A stretch of DNA of 64,000 bases, from assembly GCA_000711775.1 (NCBI GenBank), contig ARYC01000061.1:186001-250000 (forward strand). Direction: 5' to 3'. The stretch is from Oxytricha trifallax (lineage: Eukaryota; Ciliophora; Spirotrichea; Sporadotrichida; Oxytrichidae). The notes under the pieces are model-generated. The model was not told where the DNA came from. It ran no database searches and saw nothing but the letters and a program-made list of their open reading frames with translations. This document shows, one piece after another, positions 1 to 11,416 of this stretch. Position 1 is the first letter of the stretch, and the number at the start of each line of letters is the position of its first letter. The position numbers and the translations under genes are program-made.

Positions 1-254
1 ACCACAAACAAAGCAATATTGTATAATCAACTGAAAAAGACATTTGAACAAGAATTGCTACAAAAGCAAAATTAAGAATAATAATAGCAAAGTATTTATT
101 TATTAACAATTATAAAAACAATATAAAAACAGATTAATAGTTTGTAACTGTGTTATATGTTTATAAGTATTAAATTGACCTTAGATTTTTATCAGTAATC
201 ATTCCTATTATCATTAATCATTATATTTTAATTAATTAATTCTAATAAATTTTA
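1..254. other. Left edge, leader of USP gene
   Basis: The first ~100 bases read open in frame +1 as a Lys/Gln-rich stretch and could be the tail of a gene outside the window. I recognise nothing in it. The rest is AT-rich upstream sequence of the USP gene. Confidence 0.3.
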
Positions 255-2778
255 ATGGAAGACAGCTTAAAACCCCTAAAACACTTCACTAATCTTATTC
301 TAACACCTAAAGCGTAGCTGCTCTTAGGTGCATCGAGTGCAGCTTTATTTTCACTTATGCTTTATAATTTCTACAAGTTATATGAGCATAAGCAAATCGA
401 ATTAGTAAACAGTTTAGAGTAAAAGTATGATCAAACCCTTAAATACGAATAATTTGATGATAATTTCAAAGGCCTACTGGGTGTATTCTCAAATGAGGTT
501 GAAGATCAAATAAAACTGCAAACTTCTTAAAAACGAAAATACTACATGTCTTATGGACTGCCAAATCTAGGAAATACGTGCTATATGAACTCACTATTGC
601 AAGTACTAGCAGGGTCTCCTTTGTTTATGGAATACGCTAACAAAATATGGAAGCACATAAATATGATCACTACAGACAATGATTCTATTATAACCATGAC
701 ACTGATAAACTAATTAATTGAGATGAGTAGAGGTGGAGAAGACCTCAATCCTAGCCATCTGTTTTCTTTGATATGCATGGAAAGTAATACAATTAACGCC
801 TTTGAATAGTAAGACTCACATGAATTATTGGTTTATTTACAAGAGAGAATAACCAAAGTTACTGCATAATACTTGAGAAAAATGACTTTTGATTAGGGAC
901 TTGCTTCACCCGAATTGTTAAGCATATCTACTGAAGCTTCTATCAGTGATTCTCCAGATCGTTTAAAGTAAAAAATGGAACAAGATATCATAAGCAGTTT
1001 GCAATTAAAAGATTCTCAACACTTAGAATTATAGCAATCAAGTCAGGAATTCAAAGAATTAGTAAATCTAGAAAAATAAAGTAATATCATCGATTTTAAT
1101 TGTGATCTATCAACTAATATCTCTGCTATTCTGATAGAAAATATTGGTCAAATACCTTCATTGCAGAATTCTATTTTTGAAATCAAACCATCTAGCTATT
1201 CTGGAGGCAGACTCTTGAAAGGCATTCAGTCAAAATAGTAGAAAAATCTTGAATATAGAAATCTTTAAATAAAAAAAACTATATATTATATTTGCTTAAA
1301 AGTTTGTTTAATTTATTTAAATGAAATATGACTGATTTACAATAGAATGTTATATAATTGTGAATTCATGCATTAAAGCTTTTTATTTTTGTTGTTCGAG
1401 GCAAATATTTTTATTAATATAAAGTAAAATTTATTACTCACTTTAAACTTGAGTAATTATTATATAATTTTCCATCAAAAGTATCAAATCTTTAAATAAT
1501 AATATTTTTCTGTATTAAGCAAATAATTTTACAATTTATATAAATAATTATGAGTAAATAAAATTTAATTTATGAGAAAAGTAATATCTTTTCAAATAAA
1601 AATTATAGTTATAAATAAGTTGAAATATTATAATAATATAATAAAATGGGCTCAAGTAGTAAAAATATATAAATTTACTACTTGAGCCTATATTAAATAT
1701 AATAATAAAAAAATCAACAATCTTATAAAAAATAATAATAATAATGTTTGAATAATTCTTTAATTTATAATTAGTAATATATTTAGATTATAAATATTCG
1801 CGATTCTTATAGTATTTTGAATGATTCTATAAATAAAAGACCTAAGCACCAACAAAAAGATAGGTTTAAATCCTTTCGCTGGTGTATACCTCAGTACAAT
1901 TAAATGCTTAAGATGTGGTAATGACCAGGAATTGCATAGATGGGAAGTTTTCTATGACTTGAGTGTGGAAGTAAAATCAGATATCTATTAGAGTTTGGAG
2001 TAGTACTTTTAAAGTGAATAGATTCAAGATTTTACATGCATGAAGTGCAGTTTGAGAACTTATATATCAAATGAAAGTGCGAAACTAAGGGGACCTGCAA
2101 ATACAAGTACAAATGAATATACTAATGAATAAATTGAAGAAGTTCTTGATGCGCTAAGAGTCATGTTGAAGATTCCTGATTTAGATGAAGAAATGTTTGG
2201 TAAATTAAAATTTAGTCATTTTTATTTTTAGTTCGAGAGTGGAAGGCATTTAAAGCTAAATCTCTAAGTTAAGTAGTTTTGAAAATAGATAAAATTCAGT
2301 CAACAATTTCAAAGAAATTTTCAGTTGCTAACCCACCAGTAGGTTTTGCTATTTGTTTACATATTTTTTAGAAAATTTTATGCCTTCATATTAAAAGAGT
2401 AGTTTATTCTAACACAGGAGACATTGTGCTAAATCGATAATAAGTCTAATATCCTGATGTTCTTGATTTATCAAAGATAGTAAGGAATCTTAGTACCTAA
2501 ACTATTTTTTTCCATTTTAGTCATCAATTAAATAAAACGGGTATCAAGTGGATGTGAAATATAGACTATCAGGGGTTATTGAACATTTTGGTTCAGCCTT
2601 TGGTGGGCATTATGTCTCCTACAAAAAGCTTTTCCCATCCAATGATTAAGTGAAATAATATCACAAAGATAAGTGGGTGTTGTGTGATGATTTAAATACT
2701 ACAATCATCACCTAGCAAGAGTTAATGAATAGAAATCCTTATATGCTATTTTATGAGAGAATTCAGGATCATAATTGA
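255..2778 (+). CDS. USP-family ubiquitin hydrolase with N-terminal membrane segment (USP30-like)
   Basis: Thiol protease that would remove ubiquitin from proteins. Seen: the Cys box GLPNLGNTCYMNSLLQ starts near residue 100. A QQDSHELL box follows, then a CxxC pair (CLRCGN, CMKCS) and the LCLHIKRV strand. The C-terminal His box FGGHYVSY is close to the end. Residues ~20-40 (LLLGASSAALFSLMLYNFY) form a likely membrane helix before the catalytic domain, the layout of mitochondrial outer-membrane USP30; the location is inferred. Three introns are seen at 2200-2231, 2339-2371 and 2480-2520, and a 564-bp IES splits the catalytic domain. Start: first ATG upstream of the membrane segment. Stop: TGA. 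Family call is strong; the USP30-like assignment is moderate. Confidence 0.88.
1266..1829. other. IES in USP gene (564 bp, pointer TAAATAAAA)
   Basis: The 9-bp repeat TAAATAAAA occurs at 1266-1274 and 1830-1838. Collapsing it joins two USP segments in frame across the catalytic domain. The insert is AT-rich and carries a hairpin at about 1649-1690 (GGCTCAAGTAGTAAA and its reverse complement). Confidence 0.8.
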
Positions 2779-2896
2779 AATACTAAAAGATTAATGATTT
2801 ATGAATCAAATGACTTTCTTAGTGTTTGTGAATCAAAATAATAATTATAATTAGAGTTTATTCATAATTTTAAATTTAAAAGTATAATTTCTAAAA

Positions 2897-4970
2897 ATGT
2901 TGAAGTCGGGAAACTTTTATAAATTAGGAGAAGGACCAATTAACTATGGATGGAATTTACGTTTTTTCGTTCTTGATGGTAATCAATTACTAATATTTTA
3001 TATTTTACTCTAGAAACTAATTAAGACTTGACTTATTATCAATCCGAAGAAGAAGTGAAGGCCAACGGTTCTATTAGTTTGACTGATGCACTGATAAGTA
3101 ACATAACTCTTGTAAAAGAGAGAGAAAATTCCTTATCAATTCAAACTGCTCCACCCAACGGCAAAACTTACTTCCTGAGCTTCAATAATTTAAGCGAGGC
3201 AATTGAATGGAGAGAGTCTATAATCGCAGCTACTCATAAACATAAAGTTCCGCTTGCATCTTTTCCTCCCTCTGGTTCAAGTACTGCGAAGAAGGAACCG
3301 TCTGGAAGTAGCAATAACTTAACTAACGTGGGTATTTAATCATCAACTACGCCCAATAATATAAATAACGTTAATTCAGTCATGAATAATAGCAATGCCT
3401 TATTCAATCCAACTACAGTTGATAGAGTGTTTTTTAAACATTATTATTATTAAGTGTCTCTTCTGGCGGATAGAAAGAGTCACTATGCTCAACCTTAGAA
3501 TTGGTAAAAAGTTGAGGAGGAGTAGTTTGATGAAAACGAGCTTTTTCAAGATGATCGGAACTTCGTTGAAATCGAGGAATTTAAACGAATGACAATCGGG
3601 GCCCATCATAATATGGGATCAACTGCTGGAGGTCAAACAAGATTAATGGGAGGATCTATGAGTGCGATGTTTGCTTAAGGTGGCTCTCCAGATTAACCTT
3701 TAAGATTAGGTAAGAATCACAGATCACCTACAAGATTTACACCGGAAGGAATGGACTAGTTTGACAATATAGATTAAAAAGTAGAAAGTTCATAAAAGAA
3801 ACCAATAAAAAGACGTATCTATTAATAGAGTAAATAGGACTATAAAATTGAAATGGGATAAATGACGCAAGATTAACAAGACTTTCTAACATAGATTTAA
3901 AATCTGGTTTAAAGTGATTTAAGTGATAAAACTCCATGTCAAAATTGGGAAACTGTGACTGTTTAAAATGGCTTAACCATTTAAGCTCTTAATTCTTAAT
4001 CAAATAGAATAAATATTGATAAAAAGGTACTTAAAAATTAGATCAAATTACTAACTTTATTGTTTGGAGTGTTTTATGTTCTAAGAAACTATATTGACTT
4101 CTAAATAGATTACTTTTACTTAGGTTTGATCTTACAACTGATTAATTTCAGGAATTCAGAGACATTTTTCTCAATAAAACAAAAGTATTCTATGTTAAAG
4201 GCAAGAGCCCAAGTACCAGGTGATTCGTTGTCTGTAGGAGAGGGCATACTAAAAAGCTATAAAGATTCTCATTACGATTCCTTCGATTTTATGACAGTTA
4301 ATGTTCGAGAAATTAATCGTGATGAAGAAAAGCATATTTTAACTACTGAAGAGACTTTGGATTTACCGACAGACTACCTAGCGAGATAATTCATCCAAAG
4401 ACGTCATGTTAAAATGTTAACATACTGGTGCTAAGACTAGAACGGATACTTCTATGTATTGAGAAAGAGTCTTCCATTATCAGGCTAAAACGATACTTAT
4501 CTGAGCAATGTGAAAGAGGCTTTCGTTTGTGTACCAATTGACAATAATAATCATGGCAGTGGATTGTCAGAAAAATCTCTAGTTTATTTTTTCTCTGAAT
4601 TCAATTACGGTGCTCAGGGACCTAAAGTCATTGTTAACAGCTACTTTTAGGATTAAATCAAGCTACTCAGAATGAATATTCTTTCTTCACTTACACAGTA
4701 CCAAAAGTATAAAAATTATAACTTTACTTAATTATTTAGTATCTTGCTGAAAGATTAATGATTGAGACTTTGAAATCTCAGTAATAAGCAGAGATTAAAA
4801 ATGTTTAAACTAAACCTGTCATTAGAGACGATAAAATGAACATGAGTGAGTTAGAGTACAGTCAATCACGAAATGGATCGTTGAAGAAACAGTCAATTAC
4901 AAGTAATAACCAGGGAGAATATTAATAATTTGTGGATTAAACCGGATCTCAAGCTTATCAATAGAGATGA
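2897..4970 (+). CDS. PH domain plus START-like domain protein
   Basis: Probable lipid-binding protein. Seen: an N-terminal PH domain (residues ~3-110) begins SGNFYKLGEG with an NYGWNLRFFVL strand and ends in a Trp-containing helix (AIEWRESIIAATHKH). A Gln/Ser-rich linker follows. The C-terminal half resembles a START domain: NWETVTVQNGLTI, RRHVKMLTYWCQDQNGYFYVL, and LVYFFSEFNYG before a final helix. A hydrophobic stretch around 4040-4140 could be a membrane segment or an unrecognised IES. There is an intron at 2979-3013 and a 32-bp IES near 4706. PH+START pairing occurs in EDR2- and CERT-type proteins; ligand unknown. The PH call is firm; START is moderate. Confidence 0.72.
4706..4737. other. 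IES in PH-START gene (32 bp, pointer AGTAT)
   Basis: AGTAT at 4706-4710 and 4738-4742. Excision of 32 bp restores the frame into YLAERLMIETLKS; without it the frame closes at TGA. A GT-AG intron here leaves the wrong phase. Confidence 0.7.
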
Positions 4971-5135
4971 GCAGCACAGTTATAATTGGAAAAAATTAAT
5001 AATTACAGACAATATTTTCTGTTAACATCTTTTTAATGTCCATAATAAAACAAATAAGATAGAAATATGTGAGATAATAGAATCTCTAAATTGGAATAAT
5101 ATAAGGTTAACAATAATTTATAAGTTTATAGTAGT

Positions 5136-6920
5136 TCAAATGCTCATCTCAGCTCCTCCTCTCATAGTTTTGTAGATCTCAGCAAATTCCTCAAATGACT
5201 TGACCTCCTTGATTTCACTACCATAGTGTATTATAATATAAATATAGTGCTGTTCAATCTTCTTGATCATTGAGATGTTGAAGCCATCAATGTCATCTTC
5301 GATCAGGGTTAAAGCAAGACCGTCTGTACCGAATCTACCGGTTCTGCCTACTCTGTGCAGGTAGTTGGCGTAGTCTGGCTCCTTCCAACCTTCATCTTGG
5401 GTTATAGGCACGTCAAAGTTAATCACAATATTTAATATAAAATATTTAAGAATTAATATCTACTTCTGGGACATCAATTCCTCTTGCAAGTACATTTGTG
5501 CAGATCAATGCATTCAATCAACAATATAAATCTGTAATAATATCCCATTTATATTTATGAAAATATTGCAAGATGTCTCTCTGAACATAATTATTATAAT
5601 ATTAAGTTATTTAATTTATTTATTAGAATTTAAGCATTGATTCAATAAAAAATTATTTATATTCTTTCTTATTATTGTTTAAAATGCTTTTTCTTGTAAT
5701 GTCAAATAAATTAAATTAAAATTAAACATATCGATGATTCTATCTCTTTCATTGAAAGGCAATCCACCGATAATGATCTCAGGCTTGTGGTTCTCTTTAA
5801 TCAATCTCTCCTTCAAGTAATTAGCAGTTGCTTTGGTATTTGTGAACAGCATAGCTTGGACTCTGGAGTTCTTTTTATAGAACTCTTCCACAAATTAGCA
5901 CTTGCTATTCAGATTCAAATAAAAAAAAACAAAGAACAATATATTTGTCTAATATATTTATTGTTATCAAGAATGATGTAGTACTGCTTGACTCCCTTAA
6001 GATTAAGTGACTCCTTTTTCACTCTAAATGAAGTGAATTCTCCCACAATCTTAGAGAACTGATCAATGATGTCCTGTTCAAAGGTAGCTGAAAAGATGAG
6101 GTACTGAGGACTCACTCCACGTTTCTTTAGCTCCTTATCAATAAGAGATTGGATCACTTCACGGTTGTTCTCTTGCTTAAAGATTTCATCAGCCTCATCG
6201 AAAACCACCATGGTCACATGTCTGAAGTCCAAATTAGAGCCTCTTCCTGCTAACTTGTTGGTGAAATAGTTTGGACTTGTGATCAGGATCTGAGCCTTCT
6301 TGATAATTGAACCTTCGCCGATCTCAATAGAGATGTTCATCTTTGTTCATTAACAATCATTTAAGCGAGAAATTTTAAGAAAATTTAAGGATTTTATGAG
6401 TTGCAAGTCTGTCTAGCACACCCTTGATCTGTCTAATAAGTTCCCTTGTATTAGCAAAGATAATGACTTAAGTTTCCTGAATGTTAGGGTTCACTCTCAA
6501 AATGGCTGGGATTCCAAATGCACCAGTCTTGCCACTGCCGTTTCCAGCTTGAAACAAGTAGCTCTCGCTAGAGTTTTGCATGATCTTGGGGATAGCATGA
6601 GCTTAGATTTGAGATGGCTTGGAGTAATCCATTTCACTGAGTCCATTTTGAACCATAATGTCAGGGACTTCAATGTCTTTCCACATCACTTTCTTCGATT
6701 GCAAATCAGTAATGATGTTCTTAAACTCCAGTGACCTCATACCCTTGATTATTTAAAATACAAAAAACATTTCAATTAATTTCACTCATAAATTTTCATG
6801 ATCAACTACTTCTGTTGGTCTTCTTTCTTCTCTTCCTCACTAAAATAACATTAGTTAGAAAATTCGCACTTACTTTTAGGAAGTGAGATTGGATGCTGAT
6901 TCAGTTTACTTTGATACCAT
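5136..6920 (-). CDS. DEAD-box RNA helicase, DBP5/DDX19-like
   Basis: ATP-dependent RNA helicase; DBP5 remodels mRNPs at the nuclear pore. Seen after joining segments: a PSQIQAHAIP Q-motif, Walker A AGNGSGKT, motif Ia ANTRELI, motif II FDEADEIF, motif III FSATF, motif IVa MLFTNT, motif V CTNVLARGID and motif VI HRVGRTGR. The C-terminal insertion before motif VI (INFDVPITQDEGWKEPDYANYL) and the KKIEQHYGSEIKEV tail match DBP5 relatives. The start ATG at 6920 is followed by a 34-bp intron (6840-6873). Seven IESs of 21-141 bp break the gene, all in straight order. Helicase call is firm; DBP5 subfamily is likely. Confidence 0.9.
5223..5243. other. In-frame micro-IES (21 bp, pointer ATAGTG)
   Basis: ATAGTG at 5223-5228 and 5244-5249 (CACTAT on the coding strand). 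The insert adds seven residues (IYIIIHY) between EQHY and GSEI without breaking the frame. Helicase relatives have no such insertion. Confidence 0.7.
5427..5454. other. IES in helicase gene (28 bp, pointer AATAT)
   Basis: AATAT at 5427-5431 and 5455-5459. Removal joins ARGIDVPEVDI to VINFDVP in frame. Confidence 0.75.
5512..5564. other. IES in helicase gene (53 bp, pointer ATT)
   Basis: ATT at 5512-5514 and 5565-5567. Removal joins FRETSCN to ALICTNVLARG. The pointer is only 3 bp, so its exact register is less certain than the insert itself. Confidence 0.6.
5584..5724. other. IES in helicase gene (141 bp, pointer AACATA)
   Basis: AACATA at 5584-5589 and 5725-5730. Removal joins NERDRIIDM to FRETSC. 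Confidence 0.75.
5906..5958. other. IES in helicase gene (53 bp, pointer TATT)
   Basis: TATT at 5906-5909 and 5959-5962. Removal joins QYYIILDNN to SKCQFVEEF. Confidence 0.7.
6342..6372. other. IES in helicase gene (31 bp, pointer TTT)
   Basis: The frame breaks after THKILKFSQ and resumes at MNISIEIGEG. TTT at 6342-6344 and 6373-6375 is the in-phase pointer found; the register is tentative. Confidence 0.5.
6746..6798. other. IES in helicase gene (53 bp, pointer TGAT)
   Basis: TGAT at 6746-6749 and 6799-6802. Removal joins the charged N-terminal piece (EEEKKEDQQKQL) to IKGMRSLEF. A longer repeat nearby (TATGAG) gives the wrong phase. Confidence 0.65.
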
Positions 6921-7423
6921 AATTACTTTTTAAATAGATTATATCTAATTAACAAAAAATACTTTTTATCAATTATCATTACATCTACTTAATATTTGTT
7001 CAGCTTAATTAATATATTTTATATTTTAAGCAATAGATAAATACGGTATTTATATAATAAAGCGGCTATTGCTTTATTATTTAAGTAAATTTTAAAAGAA
7101 ATATCTATTCTTTTAATATTATATTTAAATATTAGCTTAATGATTATATTTTAATCTTTTTTTAGTAATTGAATTTTTATTATACCTTAGATATATAAAT
7201 TTACAAATCGAAGTCAGCAAAACTGTATAAAATATAATTCAAAATTTTGAAAATAGATTAAAATATTGATATTTTTTCCAGTTTTTCTTTTATATATTTA
7301 TTTTAATTCGGATATTTTTTTAATCTGATCTCATAATCCTAAAGTATATTTTATCATTCAAGATAATAATTAATTAAGCCATTAATACATTTTTAATTAT
7401 TAATCATATAAAAATATTTAAAT
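6921..7423. other. Intergenic, AT-rich
   Basis: Divergent 5' ends of the helicase and RAP genes. A short hairpin (ATAATAAAG with its complement) lies near 7050-7080. No ORF of note. Confidence 0.5.
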
Positions 7424-10340
7424 ATGCAATCTTTAATCGCAAAAAAGCTTCTTCTTGCTTCATCAAGACAAGCCTTGAGTCATAGAGCTACTAATTTTTA
7501 TAAAATACTAGCATCGAACTAATTGTATCAAAGTCAATAAAACTTGATTAATGTCAGATACTTTAGCTCATATGATTAGGAACAACCATTGTCTAAATCT
7601 GGATCTCAACAATTTGATGAAGATAATCCTATAGAAAAATAATTGAAATTTACTTAATTTTAATTGTTTTAAGGTCTACCAATCAAGTTGAGCAGATTAA
7701 CAACAGAGCCTTTAATATCGCTCAATAGTAATATGCTAGCGATCAGTACATAAACAACATTATGAATGAGTACTTTCAGGTTAATCAACTTCAATCTTAC
7801 TATAACTTGCATGCCAAGCACTTCAACTTGAATCATTACTCTTTCTTGCTGTATAAGATCAATTACATAGTAAAAGAACAAGGGAAATACGCCACTATGA
7901 CTTAAGAAGAGAAGGCAGAGTACTTGAATAAGTATGGAGATCCCAGTTCCAACTCCCCAGAAGCAGCTAACAATCTCTTCAAAATGATTGTCTCCCATCT
8001 GGCTTTAAATGTCAAGGACATTCCAGTGCAGACTATAGTACCTGTAGTCAGAGTACTTTCAGACACTAAACTAGATAAGAGTGATTTCACTGAAAGTCAA
8101 TTAAATGCTCTTGAGAAGAGAGTTCTTGATAACTATGCAAGATTCATCTCAATGGACATGGCCAGTATTATTCACTCTTTCTTAAATATGAATCATGTTC
8201 CAAACTCGCTTTTAAACGAACTAAACTTAATGAGTTCTTTGACTACTTTCAACAAGTTTTCCTCTATTTTGATTTTAGAGGGTCTCCTCAAAGTTAAATA
8301 CACTGAAAGACAAGACCTGTACGAGAAGCTTTTCAACTAATTGAGGAAGATCTCATCATTCATGAATTAAATAATTTCATACAGAGCTCTGAATTGTGTG
8401 AATTTAGTTAAGGATCTATTCCCCCAGAAGGATTATACTGACTTGGCTTAATTCTTCATTGATAAATAAGTTGAATATATTAGACACAAAGATGCCTTAG
8501 TTCAATCAGATATCCTCTATGAAACTATTAAAGTCGTCAAGGAATTGGAAACATACACTAGAGTAGTCAAAAATAATCAATTAAACATTGAGAAATTCTC
8601 AGATAACTATCTTAGAATCTAAATTGACAAAATTGAAAAGTCAACTCCCAACTATTCAATCTATAAATATTTTATGAAAAAATCATATTAATAGATATTT
8701 AAGGGAGCTATATTTTTAGAGGTTAAAATTTTACGGAAACTAATGAATGATTAAGGGATAATTTGATTTAATATTAAAGTTTAGTCATCTCTGTTAAAGG
8801 TTATTTCATGATGAAAATATAGCATAGGAATTTCTCACAATAAATTTAGATCTCATTAATTAAATCTAAGATTTGCAAGTAGTTTAAAAAATTATTTAGC
8901 ATTAGAATATAATAAATTCTAGCAATATCTTATAAATAATACATATAATTTATAAATAAATTAGTTTATAAATTAATTTTTATCTTTTCATAGTGTATGA
9001 GAGTCTAATTTCAGCAAGTGACAGAAAGAGATACGTAGATCAAATCTTACAAAGCTTAAAAGACTAGAGGACAGATATCAGGAAATTCGACTTGAAGCAG
9101 CTCGATTCAATCATCACCATAGTCAACGACCACTCGTAAGTAGTTCCTGCCCAATCTAACCATTTGTTTATAGTAAAAAAGACATAATTGTTTTCTACAA
9201 ATATTTGGAGCAATGCCTAGATGCAGGAGTGTTTTCATAGAAACATTTCACTTCAAATTTCGATGCAGTTTCAAGAATGCTTCACTTATTCGTCAAGGAG
9301 GGATATATCAATGCGCAAATGCAAACTCAATTCTACTACAGATATCTCATGCAACTTAAGGACAATATGGATCTGATCAAAAATGATGAACTCATTCATG
9401 TTATTTGGAGTTTAATCGTTGCTGATGATGAATAATTTTATGAATAGATAAGATTTTAATGATAAAAATACCATACAAAATATTACTTTGCTTCAATTGA
9501 TGTCATAATTCAAGTGATCTTAATAAATATACTAGGTCTTCACTCTTTTTAAAAGTATAGTTGTAAAATGATAAATAAGTCAGCTAATTATAAATAGGTT
9601 TGCATATTTATTATTGACAATTATAACTCTCATTAAATAGCTATTAAATTTTTAAACTTAACTATTCTTCCATAAAATTAACAATTAATAAATAATTGTA
9701 AAGCCCATTAATTCCAAGAGTATACGAAAAACTTGCTGGATTTGAGAGAGACTAGCCCTTGACAAGAGAAGAAAAATTGGAGCTCCATCAAATCGTAATC
9801 TACTGCAATGAATTAATCAAAGCAAACTAATGGGTAAAATTATATGAAATTATTTATTTTATTTTAGCCAAGAGAATTCAAGGATGTAGTCCCAAGAAAA
9901 GTGAAGGATATTTGTGAAGAAGAATTCAACATTTTCGACAAGAATCACTATCAAGAAGTGCAGATGGATATTGCCAAGAAATTACTTAAGTTGAGAGTGA
10001 CTTTCCAGGAAAATGCCAAGATCAACAAGTCTTATAGAGTTGATTTCAAGCTCAATGATGTCAATGTAAGAACTAATTACAAGTAAATTAACTTCTGTTT
10101 TAGAAATTCATTATCCTCAAGGGACCAGACATGATTAATTAGAAGAACAACGAGCTCCTAGGCATCTAATCACTTAAATTCAAGCATCTTCAGAGTAAAG
10201 TCAAGGACCATACAGCAATGATAATCGATACCGAGAAGTGGAAGAATATGTCTGATGACTAACAGTACGAATATTTGTTCGCACTGTCTAGAAGCAAAGA
10301 TTCAAGTCTTAACAGAGACTCATTTGATTACGGTATTTGA
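7424..10340 (+). CDS. Mitochondrial RAP-domain protein
   Basis: Probable organellar RNA-binding or processing factor. Seen: a basic, Arg-containing N-terminus (MQSLIAKKLLLASSRQAL) typical of a mitochondrial targeting peptide. A long region of predicted helical repeats follows. The C-terminal ~60 residues fit the RAP domain (ELLGIQSLKFKHL, then AMIIDTEKWKNMSDDQQYEYL). Introns at 9136-9173, 9834-9867 and 10066-10103 keep the frame. An IES with a 7-bp pointer lies at 9431, and a second break is unresolved near 8690-8995. The segment 7591-7673 fits either a GT-AG intron or an IES with pointer GTCTA. RAP proteins include the FASTK family; the exact role is unknown. Confidence 0.75.
7591..7673 (+). 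other. Intron or IES in RAP gene (83 bp)
   Basis: Removal of 83 bp restores the frame (QEQPL to STNQVEQ). It starts GT and ends AG, and is also bounded by GTCTA repeats at 7591-7595 and 7674-7678, so sequence alone cannot tell an intron from an IES. Confidence 0.6.
8690..8995. other. Probable IES in RAP gene, boundaries unresolved
   Basis: The frame ends soon after NYSIYKYFMKKS and resumes at VYESLISASDRKRYVDQI near 8995. The intervening ~300 bp is AT-rich with no splice pair in the right phase. Only a weak TAT pointer was found. Confidence 0.5.
9431..9690. other. IES in RAP gene (260 bp, pointer AATAATT)
   Basis: AATAATT at 9431-9437 and 9691-9697 in the same codon phase. Removal joins IVADDEQ to LQSPLIPRVYEKL. 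Confidence 0.8.
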
Positions 10341-10531
10341 TGAGTAGGCACTAGATTCACAACTGCCTGGAGAATTAGGAGTAGTTTTATTTAAATCAAT
10401 TCATTACTTATTTAAACAAACCTACATTTGTTATTAAAGAAACTCTATATGTTCAATTTATTATGATAATATTCAATTATGATTAATTAATAAATAACTG
10501 TTAATTAGGTATTTTGAGTAATTTCTCCATT

Positions 10532-11288
10532 TCATTGTTTATGTCTCTTCTCTTTCTTGTCCTTGTTCTTTTTGACGTTTTTCTCTAAATCTTCCACATC
10601 TTCTTCATTGTCCCTCTTTTTCTTCTCAATACTGACAATATTGAGGTTTCCTTTGCCATGAGTAGCTTTCTTGAAATCTTCATCAGTCTGCTTGATTTCG
10701 TGCTTTTTGAACTTCTTAATAAAGTCCTCCTTCTCTTGTCTCATTTTCTTTGTCAATTAGTGGTCACTAGCATCCAATTCCTCAGTTAAACTCTGCTTTA
10801 TTTGACCAGTTGACTCTTTGAGATTCTTTTTCAATTATTCGTGGCCTTTTTGAGTTTCATAGTCCACTTGCTTTGCAATCTCTCTTTCAAAAACTTCTCT
10901 GAAAACTCTTGTAAACTTTCTGATACCTTTGTTGAAGAGAGGAAGCAACTGATTGGCTTGTAGGTTTAAGTCTACTTGCAATTCCTCAACACTCTTGTGT
11001 TGAAGTCCCATACCTAACAATATAGCACTCTGAGTGTAAGATAGAGTGACAGCTGACTTAGGCAAGACATTAGCCGGAGTGGAGTTGTTGTTGGAAGATC
11101 TGGTGTAGTAAAGTTTAGCTAAAGTTGGCACTAAATCCATAATCAAATGGAAGTCAACGAGATTCTTTGAGTAGGATTCTAAACGCTTCAAATCGAACAG
11201 AGTCACATAAATCTCCAAGTTTTCCTAATAAAAATAATTGAGATAAGCAAAGATTTCGTTACCTTTTAGATAGCATTGATAGCTTATT
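10532..11288 (-). CDS. NAT10: NAT10/Kre33, final germline coding segment (C-terminus)
   Basis: C-terminal part of the rRNA/tRNA cytidine acetyltransferase NAT10 (Kre33). Seen: LFDLKRLESYSKNLVDFHL, SAILLGMGLQHKSVEELQ and LLPLFNKGIRKF, all conserved NAT10 C-terminal features, then a Lys-rich tail as in the nucleolar protein. One intron lies at about 11223-11265. The segment has no start of its own: it begins at the 12-bp sequence 11277-11288, which recurs at 57483-57494 where the rest of NAT10 ends. The join reads NQEDQQAI then NAIQKENLEIYV in one frame. The rest of the gene is 46 kb to the right on the same strand. Confidence 0.9.
11277..11288. other. 12-bp NAT10 pointer, copy 1
   Basis: Sequence tgatagcttatt, identical to 57483-57494 and in the same codon phase. 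Flanking bases differ on both sides, as expected at MDS/IES boundaries. Confidence 0.85.
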
Positions 11289-11416
11289 CATAAATGTGAA
11301 AGTTATAAGAAAGATAAGTTGCAATTAAATAATAAGGAAAATGAATGAAAATATAAAATAAAGTATAAATATAAACATAGGAAGAGCAAAGACTAAACTA
11401 ATACGCTTTGACTCTT

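Noticed and set aside
3395..3937. Short ORFs on both strands
   Set aside because: Shadows of the PH-START gene, which runs through in another frame with TAA/TAG as Gln.
6721..6800. TATGAG repeat as pointer in the helicase gene
   Set aside because: Longer than TGAT but gives the wrong reading phase; TGAT restores the conserved frame.
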